From contig NZ_CP130630.1 of the NCBI RefSeq assembly GCF_030551255.1, positions 1,054,001 through 1,118,000 on the forward strand: DNA of 64,000 nt. The letters are read 5' to 3'. The position numbers and the translations under genes were made by a program. The stretch's first letter is position 1. Every line of letters starts with the position of its first letter. The notes beneath the pieces were generated by a model. That model was not told the DNA's origin. It did no database searches and saw nothing but the letters and a program-made list of their open reading frames with translations. Below are positions 33,977 to 42,080 of this stretch, piece after piece. The stretch comes from Streptomyces sp. NL15-2K. GTDB taxonomy: Bacteria; Actinomycetota; Actinomycetes; Streptomycetales; Streptomycetaceae.

Positions 33977-34828
33977 TCAGAGACCGTAGCGGCTCTTCAG
34001 ATGGCGCCAGAAGTCACGGAACATCCACTTGTCGAACTCCGTGATCCGATCAGCGCTGCCCGCCTTCATCAAGAAGCAGCACTGGCCCGTCGGAGTCCAG
34101 TCGTAGAAGTCGTCGAGGCCGAAGGTGTGGCCGACTTCGTGCAGGTAGATGTGGATGTTCTCCTGGTTCAGCGTGCCGGTGAAGTACTCCTGGCCGACCC
34201 GCTGACCCCAGTCGCCGCCGGCGCCGCCCTGGAATCCCTTGGTCAGCCACAGCGACTGGTCGTAGTGGCGGGCCGCGCCGCCCGGGCACTTCGAGTAGTT
34301 GCCGTCCTGGTGGAAGAAGCGGCCGCAGTCCGGCGAGCACTGCGGGGCACCGCCGCCGTCGAGGTTTCCGGCGTAGATGTCGACGGAGTTGTCGGTCCAC
34401 TGCAGGGTCGAGCGGTTCTTCACCGCCCAGCCGACGATGTTGACCGGCACGCTGGTGTACGGCCAGGCGTTGTGCCCCTTGCCGCCCTCCACCATGGCCG
34501 CCGTCCACTTGCCGAACTGCTTCTTCAGCGCCGCGTGGATCCGGTCGCGCAGGGCGGCGCTGACAGGTGCGTCGGACTCCCAGCGGACGCAGTAGTTGAC
34601 GCTGCCCTTGTTGGCCATGATCTGGTCCCAGCCGTAGTTCCGGAAGCCGTAGAGGTTCGGGTAGGTCGACTCGACGTGGTTCCAGACCTGGTTCAGCGGC
34701 TGGACCAGGTTGGCGGGCGGATTCCAGTCATCGGCGGCCTGCGCCGGGGACGCCGCCAGGCCGGGCCCCGCGATCAGCGCGGCCAGCGCGGCGAGGACGG
34801 CGACCAGGCGCGCGAATAAGGTGCGCAT
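33977..34828 (-). CDS. Secreted zinc metalloprotease (metzincin-like)
   Basis: A 283-residue exported protein. A Sec signal peptide (MRTLFARLVAVLAALAALIA, cleavage after AQA near residue 32) is followed by a domain with the zinc motif HEVGHTFGLDD (HExxHxxGxxD), a Met-turn candidate at CCFLMKAG, and two Cys pairs (CSPDCG, QCC). The pattern matches secreted fungal and actinomycete M43/M57-like proteases. The ATG at 34828 has a weak GGGAGTT site. No inhibitor or regulator is adjacent. Confidence 0.85.
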   Translation of the reverse strand: MRTLFARLVAVLAALAALIAGPGLAASPAQAADDWNPPANLVQPLNQVWNHVESTYPNLYGFRNYGWDQIMANKGSVNYCVRWESDAPVSAALRDRIHAALKKQFGKWTAAMVEGGKGHNAWPYTSVPVNIVGWAVKNRSTLQWTDNSVDIYAGNLDGGGAPQCSPDCGRFFHQDGNYSKCPGGAARHYDQSLWLTKGFQGGAGGDWGQRVGQEYFTGTLNQENIHIYLHEVGHTFGLDDFYDWTPTGQCCFLMKAGSADRITEFDKWMFRDFWRHLKSRYGL

Positions 34829-34949
34829 GGTGAACTCCCTTGGTGGGGGATGGGATTCCACCCACAGGTCGCCACCGAAGCCGCCAAGGTTGCCGTGTCC
34901 CTGTCATCTCATGGGGCGCGATACTGCGACGCCGCGACACCCGAAAGGC

Positions 34950-35600
34950 TCAACCCTCCGCGGTCGTGTGCAGCGCGGCGAGCACGTCCTCGTCCGACAG
35001 CTGATCGAAATCCTCGTACCAGAGGCCGACGGCCATGAACGCGGCCGGCTGGTACAGGCAGACCACCTCGTCGGCCTCGCCGCTCAGCAGGTCCGCCGCC
35101 TCCGGCGAACACACCGGCACGGCCAGCACGATCCGCCCGGGCTCCCGGCGCCGTACCGAACGCACCGCGGCAAGGGCCGTGGAGCCGGTCGCCAGCCCGT
35201 CATCGACCACGATCACGGTACGTCCCCGCAGGTCGAGGGCGGGACGGCCCTGCCGGTAACGCTGCTCGCGGCGGCGGAGTTCCGCGCGTTCCCGCTCGAC
35301 CGTCCTGGCGAGCGAGGCTTCGCTGAGGCCCAGCCGGTCGAGGGCGTACTCGTCGAACATGGGCTCACCGTCGACGGCGATCGCGCCCACTGCGAGCTCC
35401 GGCTGGAACGGGGCGCCGATCTTCCGTACGACGAGGACGTCGAGCGGGGCGTCCAGCGCCCGGGCCACCTCCTGAGCCACGGCCACCCCGCCCCGGGGCA
35501 GGGCGAGCACGACGGGGTCCGGCAGGGTGCCCTGCTCCTGTCGGCTCCGCAGTTGTCCGGCCAGTCGCCGACCGGCCTGTGTACGGTCACGGAACTGCAT
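34950..35600 (-). CDS. Phosphoribosyltransferase-domain protein
   Basis: A 216-residue type I PRTase with the PRPP loop VIVVDDGLATGSTALAAVRS and an N-terminal flexible-loop segment LALPRGGVAVAQEVARAL. Homologues often lie beside, or are fused to, dienelactone-type hydrolases, as here, where the hydrolase gene is just 17 bases upstream. The substrate base is unknown. The chosen ATG (MQFRDRTQAG) is at 35600. Confidence 0.9.
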   Translation of the reverse strand: MQFRDRTQAGRRLAGQLRSRQEQGTLPDPVVLALPRGGVAVAQEVARALDAPLDVLVVRKIGAPFQPELAVGAIAVDGEPMFDEYALDRLGLSEASLARTVERERAELRRREQRYRQGRPALDLRGRTVIVVDDGLATGSTALAAVRSVRRREPGRIVLAVPVCSPEAADLLSGEADEVVCLYQPAAFMAVGLWYEDFDQLSDEDVLAALHTTAEG

Positions 35601-35617
35601 CGCGGCTGCCACTCCTT

Positions 35618-36334
35618 TCACACGCGGGAGTGAGCCCTCGGGATACCGCACCCGCGTACCCCTCCCGCGCCGGTCGATAACTCGGCCGCGGCCTTCAGAC
35701 GGTCGTCGCACCACCGCCGTGCGGCGTCGGCGACCTGCTCCAGCGCACCGGGCTCCTCGAACAGGTGAGTGGCACCGGGCACGACGTGCAGGGTGTGCGG
35801 GGCGTGCAGCCTGCGCGCGGCCTCCTGGTTGAGCCGCAGCACCTCGTGGTCCCGGCCGCCGACGATCAGCAGCACCGGTGCCCGTACGGCGTCCAGGGCG
35901 TCCCCGGCCAGATCGGGCCGTCCGCCCCGCGACACCACGGTCAGCACCCGATCGGGCCGCTCCGCGGCGGCGGCCAGGGCCGCGCCCGCGCCGGTGCTGG
36001 CCCCGAACAGGGCGACGGGCAGATTCCTGGTGTCCGACCGGTCCCCGAGCCAGTCGATCGCGGCCACCAGGCGGCGGGCCAGGAGGGGGATGTCGAAGCG
36101 GTGCTCGCCCGTCGACGCGTCACGCCGCTCCTCCCGTGCCGTGAGCAGGTCGATCAGCAGGGTGCCGAGGCCGGCGGTGCGGAGTTGGGCGGCGACCGCG
36201 CGGTTGCGGGGACTGAGCCGGGAACTGCCGCTGCCGTGGGCGAACAGCACCACCCCGCGCGCGGACGCCGGGACGGCCAGGTCGCCCGCCAGTTCCGCGC
36301 CATCGGCCGGCACCGTCACCGACTGGGAGATCAT
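35618..36334 (-). CDS. Alpha/beta hydrolase (dienelactone hydrolase-like)
   Basis: A 238-residue soluble hydrolase. The oxyanion turn is LFAHGSGSSR, the nucleophile elbow FGASTGAGAA (Ser), the acid in IVGGRDHEV, and the His in VPGATHLFEE. It starts at the ATG at 36334 behind GGAAGGAG; the ATG at 36343 overlaps that site. It is in an operon with the phosphoribosyltransferase, a pair often annotated together. The reaction is unknown. Confidence 0.9.
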   Translation of the reverse strand: MISQSVTVPADGAELAGDLAVPASARGVVLFAHGSGSSRLSPRNRAVAAQLRTAGLGTLLIDLLTAREERRDASTGEHRFDIPLLARRLVAAIDWLGDRSDTRNLPVALFGASTGAGAALAAAAERPDRVLTVVSRGGRPDLAGDALDAVRAPVLLIVGGRDHEVLRLNQEAARRLHAPHTLHVVPGATHLFEEPGALEQVADAARRWCDDRLKAAAELSTGAGGVRGCGIPRAHSRV

Positions 36335-36380
36335 CTGCCTCATCTCCTTCCGCGATACGGACGTCAGCGTTTCTGGTCTG

Positions 36381-36432
36381 CCTGGATTTTTTACCTGGAT
36401 CGTTTGCCTGGATTGTTTGCCTGGATTGTCAT
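36381..36432. repeat. Four 13-base tandem repeats, AT-rich
   Basis: Units CCTGGATTTTTTA, CCTGGATCGTTTG, CCTGGATTGTTTG and CCTGGATTGTCAT lie end to end between the divergent hydrolase and PEBP genes. This is one of the few AT-rich patches of the region. It could hold iterated regulator sites or a promoter, or be slippage. Confidence 0.8.
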
Positions 36433-36491
36433 GGATTGCTAGGGGTCTCTCCGGCCGCGTACCCGACCCCGACGGGGGTACTCCGGATCAC

Positions 36492-36944
36492 ATGGCTGAC
36501 ATGGACCTCAAAAGCAGCGCGTTCAACGATCACTCCTTCATCGCGCGCGAGTACGCGTACGAGGGCGAGAACGTCTCCCCGCCCCTGACGTGGAGCGGCG
36601 CCCCGGACGACGCGGCCGAACTGGTGCTGCTCTGCGAAGACCCCGACGCGCCGTCGGGCACCTTCGTGCACTGGATCGTGGTCGGCATCGATCCGCACAG
36701 CGACGGCGTCGAGCCGGGCCAGAGCCCGCCCGGCGGCACCGAACTCGTCAACGGCTACGGCGAACGCGGCTGGGGCGGACCACATCCGCCGCCCGGGGAC
36801 GAGGCACACCGCTACTTCTTCCGCCTCTACGCCCTAGCGGAACCGTGCGTCCTGCCCGACGCTCCCGGCGCCGACGAGGTGCACCGGGCCATCGAGAAAC
36901 AGCAGCTCGCCAGCGGCACGCTCGTGGGGCTGTACCAACGCTGA
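36492..36944 (+). CDS. YbhB/YbcL-type PEBP family protein
   Basis: A 150-residue cytosolic phosphatidylethanolamine-binding-like protein with the family motifs CEDPDAPSGTFVHWIVVGI, GWGGPHPPPGDEAHRYFFRL and a C-terminal GTLVGLYQR. The ligand pocket His and Asp residues are present. The bacterial role is unknown. The ATG at 36492 is chosen. It is convergent with the polymerase X gene. Confidence 0.93.
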   Translation: MADMDLKSSAFNDHSFIAREYAYEGENVSPPLTWSGAPDDAAELVLLCEDPDAPSGTFVHWIVVGIDPHSDGVEPGQSPPGGTELVNGYGERGWGGPHPPPGDEAHRYFFRLYALAEPCVLPDAPGADEVHRAIEKQQLASGTLVGLYQR

Positions 36945-36966
36945 CCGCCGCCCGTCCGGGGCGCGC

Positions 36967-38727
36967 TCACGCTGCGGAGTGCCGCCCCGCCCGCCCCTTG
37001 TCCAGGAAGCGGCGCAGACGCGTCCGGGGCCAGGTGTTGATCACGTCGTCCTTGGTGAGCCAGCCCCGCTGTGCCGTGCCGACGCCGTAGCGCATGTTGG
37101 CCAGGTGGAGAGTGGCGTGGGCGTCGCTGTCGACGGCGAACCTCACCCCGTGCCGCCGGGCCCGCAGGATGTCCTCGTCGCGCAGGTCGAGGCGGTCCGG
37201 GTGGGCGTTGATCTCCAGCGCGGTGCCGGTGCGCGCGCAGGCGGCGAAGACCGCGTCGAGATCGGCGTCGATGCCCGGCCGCTTGCCCAGGATGCGGGTG
37301 GTGGGGTGGCCGATGATGTTGACGTACGGGTTCTCGCAGGCCCGCACGATCCGGCGGGTCAGCGCCTCGCGCCCCTGGCTGAAGTGCGAGTGCACCGAGG
37401 CCACGCACAGGTCGAAGCCGGCCAGGAACTCGTCCGGCCAGTCCACGTCGCCGTCGGGACCGATGTTCAGCTCCGCACCGTGCAGCAGCCACATGCCACC
37501 GCGCCCGCCGCGTTCGCCGTACGTGCCGTCGAGCTCGCGCACCTGTTCACGCTGGGCCAGCATCCGCTCGTCGGTCATGCGCTGCATGTACATGTCCGGG
37601 CCGTGATCGGTGATCGCGTAGTAGGCGTATCCGCGCTCCGCGGCCGCCCGGACCATCTCCTCCAGCGGGGCGAGGCCGTCGGTGAGGTCGGTGTGCGTGT
37701 GCAGGTCGCCCCGGATGTCCGCCTCCGTCACGAGGTCGGGCAGCTCGCCGTGGAGACCGGCCTCGATCTCGCCGCGGTCCTCGCGCAGGGTCGGCGGGAT
37801 CCACGGCAGGCCGAGCCTGGCGTAGACGTCCTCCTCCGTCTCGGAGACGATCTTCTCTCCGCTCTCGACGTCGAACAGCCCGTACTCGGAGAGCTTCAGC
37901 CCCTGGTGCACGGCCAGTTCGCGGGTGCGGATGTTGTGCGCCTTGCTCCCCGTGAAGTACTGCAGCGCCGCTCCCCAGGAGTCCGGTGGGACGACGCGCA
38001 GGTCGACGGAGAGGCCCTTGGTGGTGCGGACCGATGTCTTCTTCTCACCGTGCGCGATGACCTCCGAGACGTACGGCAGCTCGCTGAAGGCCCGCATCAG
38101 CGGCGCCGAGCTCCCGGCCGCGGCGAGCACATCGATGTCGCCGATCGTCTCGCGGAAGCGGCGGAGCGAGCCGGCGTAGGTGCACCGCCGGCAGCCGGTG
38201 ACCCGGGACAGCGCGGCGACGACGTCGTCGGCGAGGTCCAAGGCGGCGTCGAGCAGGACGCGGTCCCCGGAGGACTGGAGGAGTTCGATGCCGTGAAGGA
38301 TGTTCTCCTCGGTCTTCGGTCCGAAGCCCTTCAGGTCGCGCAGCCGTTCCTCGTGGATGGCGTCGGCCAGTTCCTCGACCGAGGAGATGCCCAGTTCCTC
38401 GTAGAGCACGCAGGCCTTCTTCGGGCCGAGCGTGGGGATGGCCGTCAGCCGCCGGACACCGGCGGGGATCCTGGCCCGCAGTTCCTCGACCGCGGACACG
38501 CTGCCGGCGCGGAAGTACTCGACGATCTTCTCGGCGATCGACTTGCCGACGTTGGGAATCTCCTGCAGGCCCTTGACGTCGAGCGTGGACACGTCGGCGT
38601 GGTGGCCGCCGATCGCACGGGCAGCCTTTTCGTAGACGCGTGCCTTGAACGCGTCTCCTCCAGTGATCGAGATCAGGTCCGCGTATTCCTGGAACAGCGC
38701 GGCGACCTCGTCGTTGGAACGAGCCAC
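36967..38727 (-). CDS. polX: DNA polymerase X family protein with PHP domain
   Basis: A 586-residue DNA repair polymerase. Order: N-terminal helix-hairpin-helix repeats (residues 50-140: EIPNVGKSIAEKI, IPTLGPKKACVLY, GFGPKTEENI), then a nucleotidyltransferase palm with GSLRR (186-190) and GDIDVL (catalytic Asp pair), then a C-terminal PHP nuclease domain with DLHTHTDLTDG, ITDHGPD, HGAEL, SVHSH, HPTTR, INAHPDR and DSDAH. The family usually has about 570 residues. It probably fills short gaps in base-excision or end-joining repair. The GTG start follows GGAGG at 38727. Confidence 0.95.
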   Translation of the reverse strand: MARSNDEVAALFQEYADLISITGGDAFKARVYEKAARAIGGHHADVSTLDVKGLQEIPNVGKSIAEKIVEYFRAGSVSAVEELRARIPAGVRRLTAIPTLGPKKACVLYEELGISSVEELADAIHEERLRDLKGFGPKTEENILHGIELLQSSGDRVLLDAALDLADDVVAALSRVTGCRRCTYAGSLRRFRETIGDIDVLAAAGSSAPLMRAFSELPYVSEVIAHGEKKTSVRTTKGLSVDLRVVPPDSWGAALQYFTGSKAHNIRTRELAVHQGLKLSEYGLFDVESGEKIVSETEEDVYARLGLPWIPPTLREDRGEIEAGLHGELPDLVTEADIRGDLHTHTDLTDGLAPLEEMVRAAAERGYAYYAITDHGPDMYMQRMTDERMLAQREQVRELDGTYGERGGRGGMWLLHGAELNIGPDGDVDWPDEFLAGFDLCVASVHSHFSQGREALTRRIVRACENPYVNIIGHPTTRILGKRPGIDADLDAVFAACARTGTALEINAHPDRLDLRDEDILRARRHGVRFAVDSDAHATLHLANMRYGVGTAQRGWLTKDDVINTWPRTRLRRFLDKGRAGRHSAA

Positions 38728-38774
38728 ACCTCCAGGGTAGGCAGGGCCGGGGCGGAGGGCGGAATCGACCTGCT

Positions 38775-39356
38775 TCAGCCCGTCTTCCACCCCCGGCGCG
38801 TGTCGATCCGCTCCCACTCCGCGGCCCATTGGTCCAGACGCCGCTGGTCCAGCCTCAGGCGCAGCACCCAGGCGGCGCACAGCACCACGCCGCTCACGCC
38901 CATCGCCGCCAGCACGCCGCCCGAGACCGCGTGCAGCCGGGTCTCCCCCTCGCTGAGGGGCTCGGCCGTGATGTTGCCCTTGCCGTCCGTCCAGACGGTC
39001 ACCGTGCGTCCGGCCGGAGTCTTGGGCAGCACCCTGGCTTCGTCCGTATGCGTCCGGCCGTCCGGCGCGGTCCAGCGCACCGTGGCCCATACCCGGTAAT
39101 CGGCCGGCGCCCGTGAGGAGACCCCGTCCTCCGCGTCCTCGACGAGCACGGCCGACACCTCATGGCTCTGCGCCCACTGCCGCTCGGCCGCCGACTCGAC
39201 CTCAGCGGCCGTCGCGAGGCCCGCGAACACGCCGCCGACCAGGGCGAACACCCAGGCGGCGAGCACAATCCACGCCTCGAGGAGGTCGCAGCGCCGCCGG
39301 AGCGGGTTCCGCCGCCACCGCCACAGCCGTACTCTCCGACACCGTGACGCAGCCAT
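38775..39356 (-). CDS. Rv1733c-like membrane protein
   Basis: A 193-residue protein with an Arg-rich N-terminus, a membrane helix (EAWIVLAAWVFALVGGVFAG), an extracellular domain containing YRVWATVRWTAPDGRTHTDE, and a second helix (AAMGVSGVVLCAAWVLRL). The layout matches the Rv1733c family of actinobacteria, whose function is unknown though it is dormancy-regulated in mycobacteria. The ATG at 39356 is used. Confidence 0.85.
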   Translation of the reverse strand: MAASRCRRVRLWRWRRNPLRRRCDLLEAWIVLAAWVFALVGGVFAGLATAAEVESAAERQWAQSHEVSAVLVEDAEDGVSSRAPADYRVWATVRWTAPDGRTHTDEARVLPKTPAGRTVTVWTDGKGNITAEPLSEGETRLHAVSGGVLAAMGVSGVVLCAAWVLRLRLDQRRLDQWAAEWERIDTRRGWKTG

Positions 39357-39386
39357 CGGCCGACACCCCCTAGTGAGTACCGACAA

Positions 39387-39768
39387 CTTCCAGTGTCCTC
39401 CTGATGGGCGCGCCGCGTATGGTTCGCGTCGACTTCCTGGCCGGCGTCAAAGTGCTGGTGCCTGCCCAGGCCGGCCCAGGTGATCGAGGATCCGACGCTC
39501 GCCGCCGCGGTCGCCGAGCGGCACGCCGGCCGACCGCACTGGGCGCTGCGGGACGTACGCCGAACGGGGGCCGCCTGTCGGGCAAGGCCGGGCCGTCGTG
39601 AGCTTCTACGCCGACCGGGTGGACCGCTCCCCCGCCCGAACGCCTGCCTGCTCGGCCGGGCCGCCTCCGCCCCTTCGGCGTCGGCCCTGGTCCGGCGGCC
39701 GCCCGCCGGCACGACGTGATCGAACTCCGTGGGCTCCCGCCTCCACTCCCGCCTTCCGCCGGAATTCC
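39387..39768. other. 382-base stretch with possible gene debris
   Basis: No intact gene is supported. In one frame it reads VIEDPTLAAAVAERHAGRPH followed by WALRDVRRTG, which looks protein-like, but it loses coding character after about 50 codons and has no start signal. It is probably a decayed gene. The right end is the 3' end of the ferredoxin-like gene. Confidence 0.4.
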
Positions 39769-40173
39769 TCAGCGGCGTGCGCGGAGCCCGGTCTCGCGCG
39801 GCGGGCGGATGAACTGCAGAACCAGCATCGCCGGAGGCTCCGCGATGCCCGGTCCGCCGTCGGCCGCCCAGCGCAGGACGTCGTCCGTGCAGTCGTCGTC
39901 CAGGGCGAAGCCGATCCAGGTCGCCCGCCCTCCGGCCCGGCGTCCGGCGGTGGACGGCTGGACGACGATGACGTTCGCCTGGTCGCAGGGGCCCAGGCAG
40001 TCCGCCGTACGCACCGCGAAACGGCCACCGGACGCGGCGGCCCCGGCGCGCAGTCGCTCCTCCTGCCAGGCGTGGTCGGCACCGGGATATTTGCGGGGGT
40101 TGCCGCAGCAGCAGCCACGGCACACGACCAGCGTGCACGGGCGGTTCGCCGCGCGGAGGACGGACCGGTTCAC
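39769..40173 (-). CDS. (2Fe-2S) thioredoxin-like ferredoxin
   Basis: A 134-residue protein of the TRX-like ferredoxin family. The four cluster cysteines are likely in CTLVVCRGCCCGNPRKYPG and TADCLGPCDQANVIVV. It would carry electrons in the cytosol. It starts at a GTG at 40173 with only a weak ribosome site. It lies divergent from, and 254 bases away from, a metal-regulated His-rich gene, whose operator may also affect this one. No partner enzyme is adjacent. Confidence 0.88.
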   Translation of the reverse strand: MNRSVLRAANRPCTLVVCRGCCCGNPRKYPGADHAWQEERLRAGAAASGGRFAVRTADCLGPCDQANVIVVQPSTAGRRAGGRATWIGFALDDDCTDDVLRWAADGGPGIAEPPAMLVLQFIRPPRETGLRARR

Positions 40174-40347
40174 AGCACCGCCCGTGCGGGAATGCCGGAC
40201 GCGCGGACGCGGCCGTCGCGGTGCCCGCCGATCAGTGGGGACGGCCCGGCCCAAGTAGGCGCGGTGACAGGAGAGTTCACGCCGCCCAGCGTACGCACCG
40301 GCTCCCAGGCGTGGTCCATGGCCCGCCCGGAGAAACACATGCGCGAG

Positions 40348-40377
40348 TTGCCATATGTTAATGTCGGCATGCACGGC
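40348..40377. promoter_or_regulatory. Metal-type operator, site 1
   Basis: TTGCCATATGTTAATGTCGG starts here and continues into CATGCACGG. It matches site 2 (40735-40768) in its left half and centre (TTGCCAnATGnTAATGT-N2-GCATG), but the right arm is degenerate. It lies 51 bases ahead of the His-rich gene. Confidence 0.65.
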
Positions 40378-40427
40378 CCGCGAAGCACCAGCCGCAGGCG
40401 ACCCGAGAGCAACAGCAGGAGTACTCC

Positions 40428-40730
40428 ATGGCGACCGCCACCGAACACCGCGTACACGACGACCACACGCACACCCACGGCCAGGACTGCGGCCATGTCG
40501 CCTTCCCGCACGGCGACCACACCGACTACGCCCACGACGGCCACATCCACCGCGTTCACGACGGCCATGTCGACGAGTGCGTGAACGCCGGCCACGCCGC
40601 CCACGAGGGGCACGACCACCAGCACGGCGAGGGCTGCGGCCACGTCGCCGTGCCACACGAGGGCCACGTGGACTACCTGCACGACGGCCACCGTCACGCC
40701 GCCCACGAAGGCCACTGGGACGATCACTGA
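40428..40730 (+). CDS. Histidine-rich metal-binding protein
   Basis: A 100-residue protein in which about a quarter of the residues are His, in HDDHTHTHG, HVAFPHGDHTDY, HDGHIH, HEGHDHQHGEGCGHVAVPHE and HAAHEGHWDDH, with two CGHVA repeats. It should bind zinc, nickel or a similar ion as a buffer or chaperone in the cytosol. It shows an internal duplication (CGHVAFPHG and CGHVAVPHE segments). It is followed closely by an ArsR/SmtB repressor and preceded by a metal-type operator. The ATG at 40428 follows AGGAG. Confidence 0.9.
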   Translation: MATATEHRVHDDHTHTHGQDCGHVAFPHGDHTDYAHDGHIHRVHDGHVDECVNAGHAAHEGHDHQHGEGCGHVAVPHEGHVDYLHDGHRHAAHEGHWDDH

Positions 40731-40734
40731 AAAC

Positions 40735-40768
40735 CATTGCCACATGCTAATGTGTGCATGTGGCAATG
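40735..40768. promoter_or_regulatory. Metal-type operator, site 2 (13-base arms)
   Basis: Perfect inverted repeat CATTGCCACATGC (40735-40747) and GCATGTGGCAATG (40756-40768) around an 8-base AT-rich centre. It overlaps the ArsR start codon, so binding would block its own expression. It is related to site 1, 387 bases upstream. Confidence 0.85.
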
Positions 40769-41089
40769 ACTCCTCCTCCCTCGCCGAGCCCGACGGGCTC
40801 GGCGGACGAACCCCTGCGCGATCTGCAGTCCGCGAGTGACCTGTTGAAGGCGTTGGCGTCGCCCGTCCGTCTCGGCATCGTGCGCGAGCTGTCCCAGGGC
40901 GGGAAGTACGTCCACGAACTGGTCGCCGCCCTCGGGGTGAGCCAACCGCTGGTCTCGCAGCACCTTCGGGTCCTGCGCAACTCCCGCATCGTGACGACCC
41001 GCCGTCAGGCCCGCGAGATCCAGTACGACCTCACCGACGACCACATCGCCCACATCGTGCTGGACGCCATCCGGCACGCACAGGAGTAG
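40766..41089 (+). CDS. ArsR/SmtB-type metal-responsive repressor
   Basis: A 107-residue winged-helix repressor with LKALASPVRLGIVRELSQGG, the recognition helix LGVSQPLVSQHLRVLRNS, the wing VTTRRQAREIQYDLTDD, and C-terminal HIAHIVLDAIRHAQE, with histidines typical of the alpha-5 metal site of SmtB/CzrA. I favour the ATG at 40766 inside the operator. No ribosome site is visible, so the mRNA may be leaderless; a GTG at 40754 is the alternative. It should release DNA on zinc or nickel binding and control the His-rich gene. Confidence 0.9.
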   Translation: MTPPPSPSPTGSADEPLRDLQSASDLLKALASPVRLGIVRELSQGGKYVHELVAALGVSQPLVSQHLRVLRNSRIVTTRRQAREIQYDLTDDHIAHIVLDAIRHAQE

Positions 41090-41120
41090 CTCGCGGACGC
41101 CGAAACGGGCGGCGGGCGGC

Positions 41121-41846
41121 TCAGGCGAGGTCCTCGGCGGACCGCCCGCCCCGGTCACGCAGCCAGGCGACCAGGGCAGGGTGGCCGGAGCGGTGGGCGG
41201 CATCCAGTGGGGTGAGTTCGTCGTAGCCGATCCAGTTGATGTCACCCCCGCGTTCCAGCAGGTGAGCGGCGATCTCCCGCTGTCCACCGTGACAGGCGCA
41301 CCAGAGGGCATTGGTGATCTCTGCCGGGGCGAGCGGCTGGGTGTCGGGCGCGAAGGCTGCGGCGATGCGGTCGGCTCGGCCGAGGGCCGCGGCCTGCCAC
41401 AGGGTGGTGTGCGCGCCGCGTTCGAGCAGGCGGCGGGCGGCGTTCCACTGGCCGAAGGCCACGGCGTCGGCGATCGGTGTGCCACCGCCGATCACCGCAC
41501 CCTCGGCCTCGATGTCCGCGCCGAGGTCGAGCAGCGTGTCCAGGACCGGCACGTCGTCGCAGCTGGCCGCCCAGTGCAGCGGGGTTTCGGTGTGCGGGCC
41601 GGTGAACTGGGCATTCACGTCCGCTCCCGCGGCGACGAGGGCGGTCACCGTCTGCGGGCCGCCCGGGTAGTGGCCGGGCCAGTCGGTGACGACGTGCAGC
41701 AGGGTGCGGGTGATTTTCGTGTTGCCCAGCCGCGCCGTGGCCAGGCGCGGATGGGCGGTCAGCAGGTCTTTCAGCGCCGGCACATTGCCGGAACGGATCG
41801 CCTCGACGGCCGCGCTGGCCAGCGGCGCGTTGGTTTCGATCAGCAT
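41121..41846 (-). CDS. Ankyrin-repeat protein
   Basis: A 241-residue soluble protein with about five ankyrin repeats (LLHVVTDWPGHYPGGPQTVT, TPLHWAASCDDVPVLDTLLD, LWCACHGGQREIAAHLLERG, TPLDAAHRSGHPALVAWLRD). It serves as a protein-interaction scaffold of unknown partner. It is convergent with the ArsR gene. Confidence 0.92.
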   Translation of the reverse strand: MLIETNAPLASAAVEAIRSGNVPALKDLLTAHPRLATARLGNTKITRTLLHVVTDWPGHYPGGPQTVTALVAAGADVNAQFTGPHTETPLHWAASCDDVPVLDTLLDLGADIEAEGAVIGGGTPIADAVAFGQWNAARRLLERGAHTTLWQAAALGRADRIAAAFAPDTQPLAPAEITNALWCACHGGQREIAAHLLERGGDINWIGYDELTPLDAAHRSGHPALVAWLRDRGGRSAEDLA

Positions 41847-42080
41847 CGGGCTACCTCCCCTGTCGCCACCTGGGTATCACGACCCACCGACAACCGACGC
41901 ACAGGGCCGGGCCTGAGCAGACGTGCCGAAAACTGTTATCGCGCGGTCGTTCGCCCGTCTCCCGAGCGAACGACCGTCGGGCCAACGGGAGCGAGGCGCA
42001 ACCTGTTCCGCGCGCAAGGCAACCTTTGTGCGTCCGGTGGCGACTGACGGGAAACCCGGGATTCCCGCAAAGAGGACGAC

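Noticed and set aside
40170-40766. Apparent 198-residue hydrophobic protein opposite the His-rich gene
   Set aside because: The valine-rich sequence is simply the antisense of the His codons; no ribosome site or membrane-protein family.
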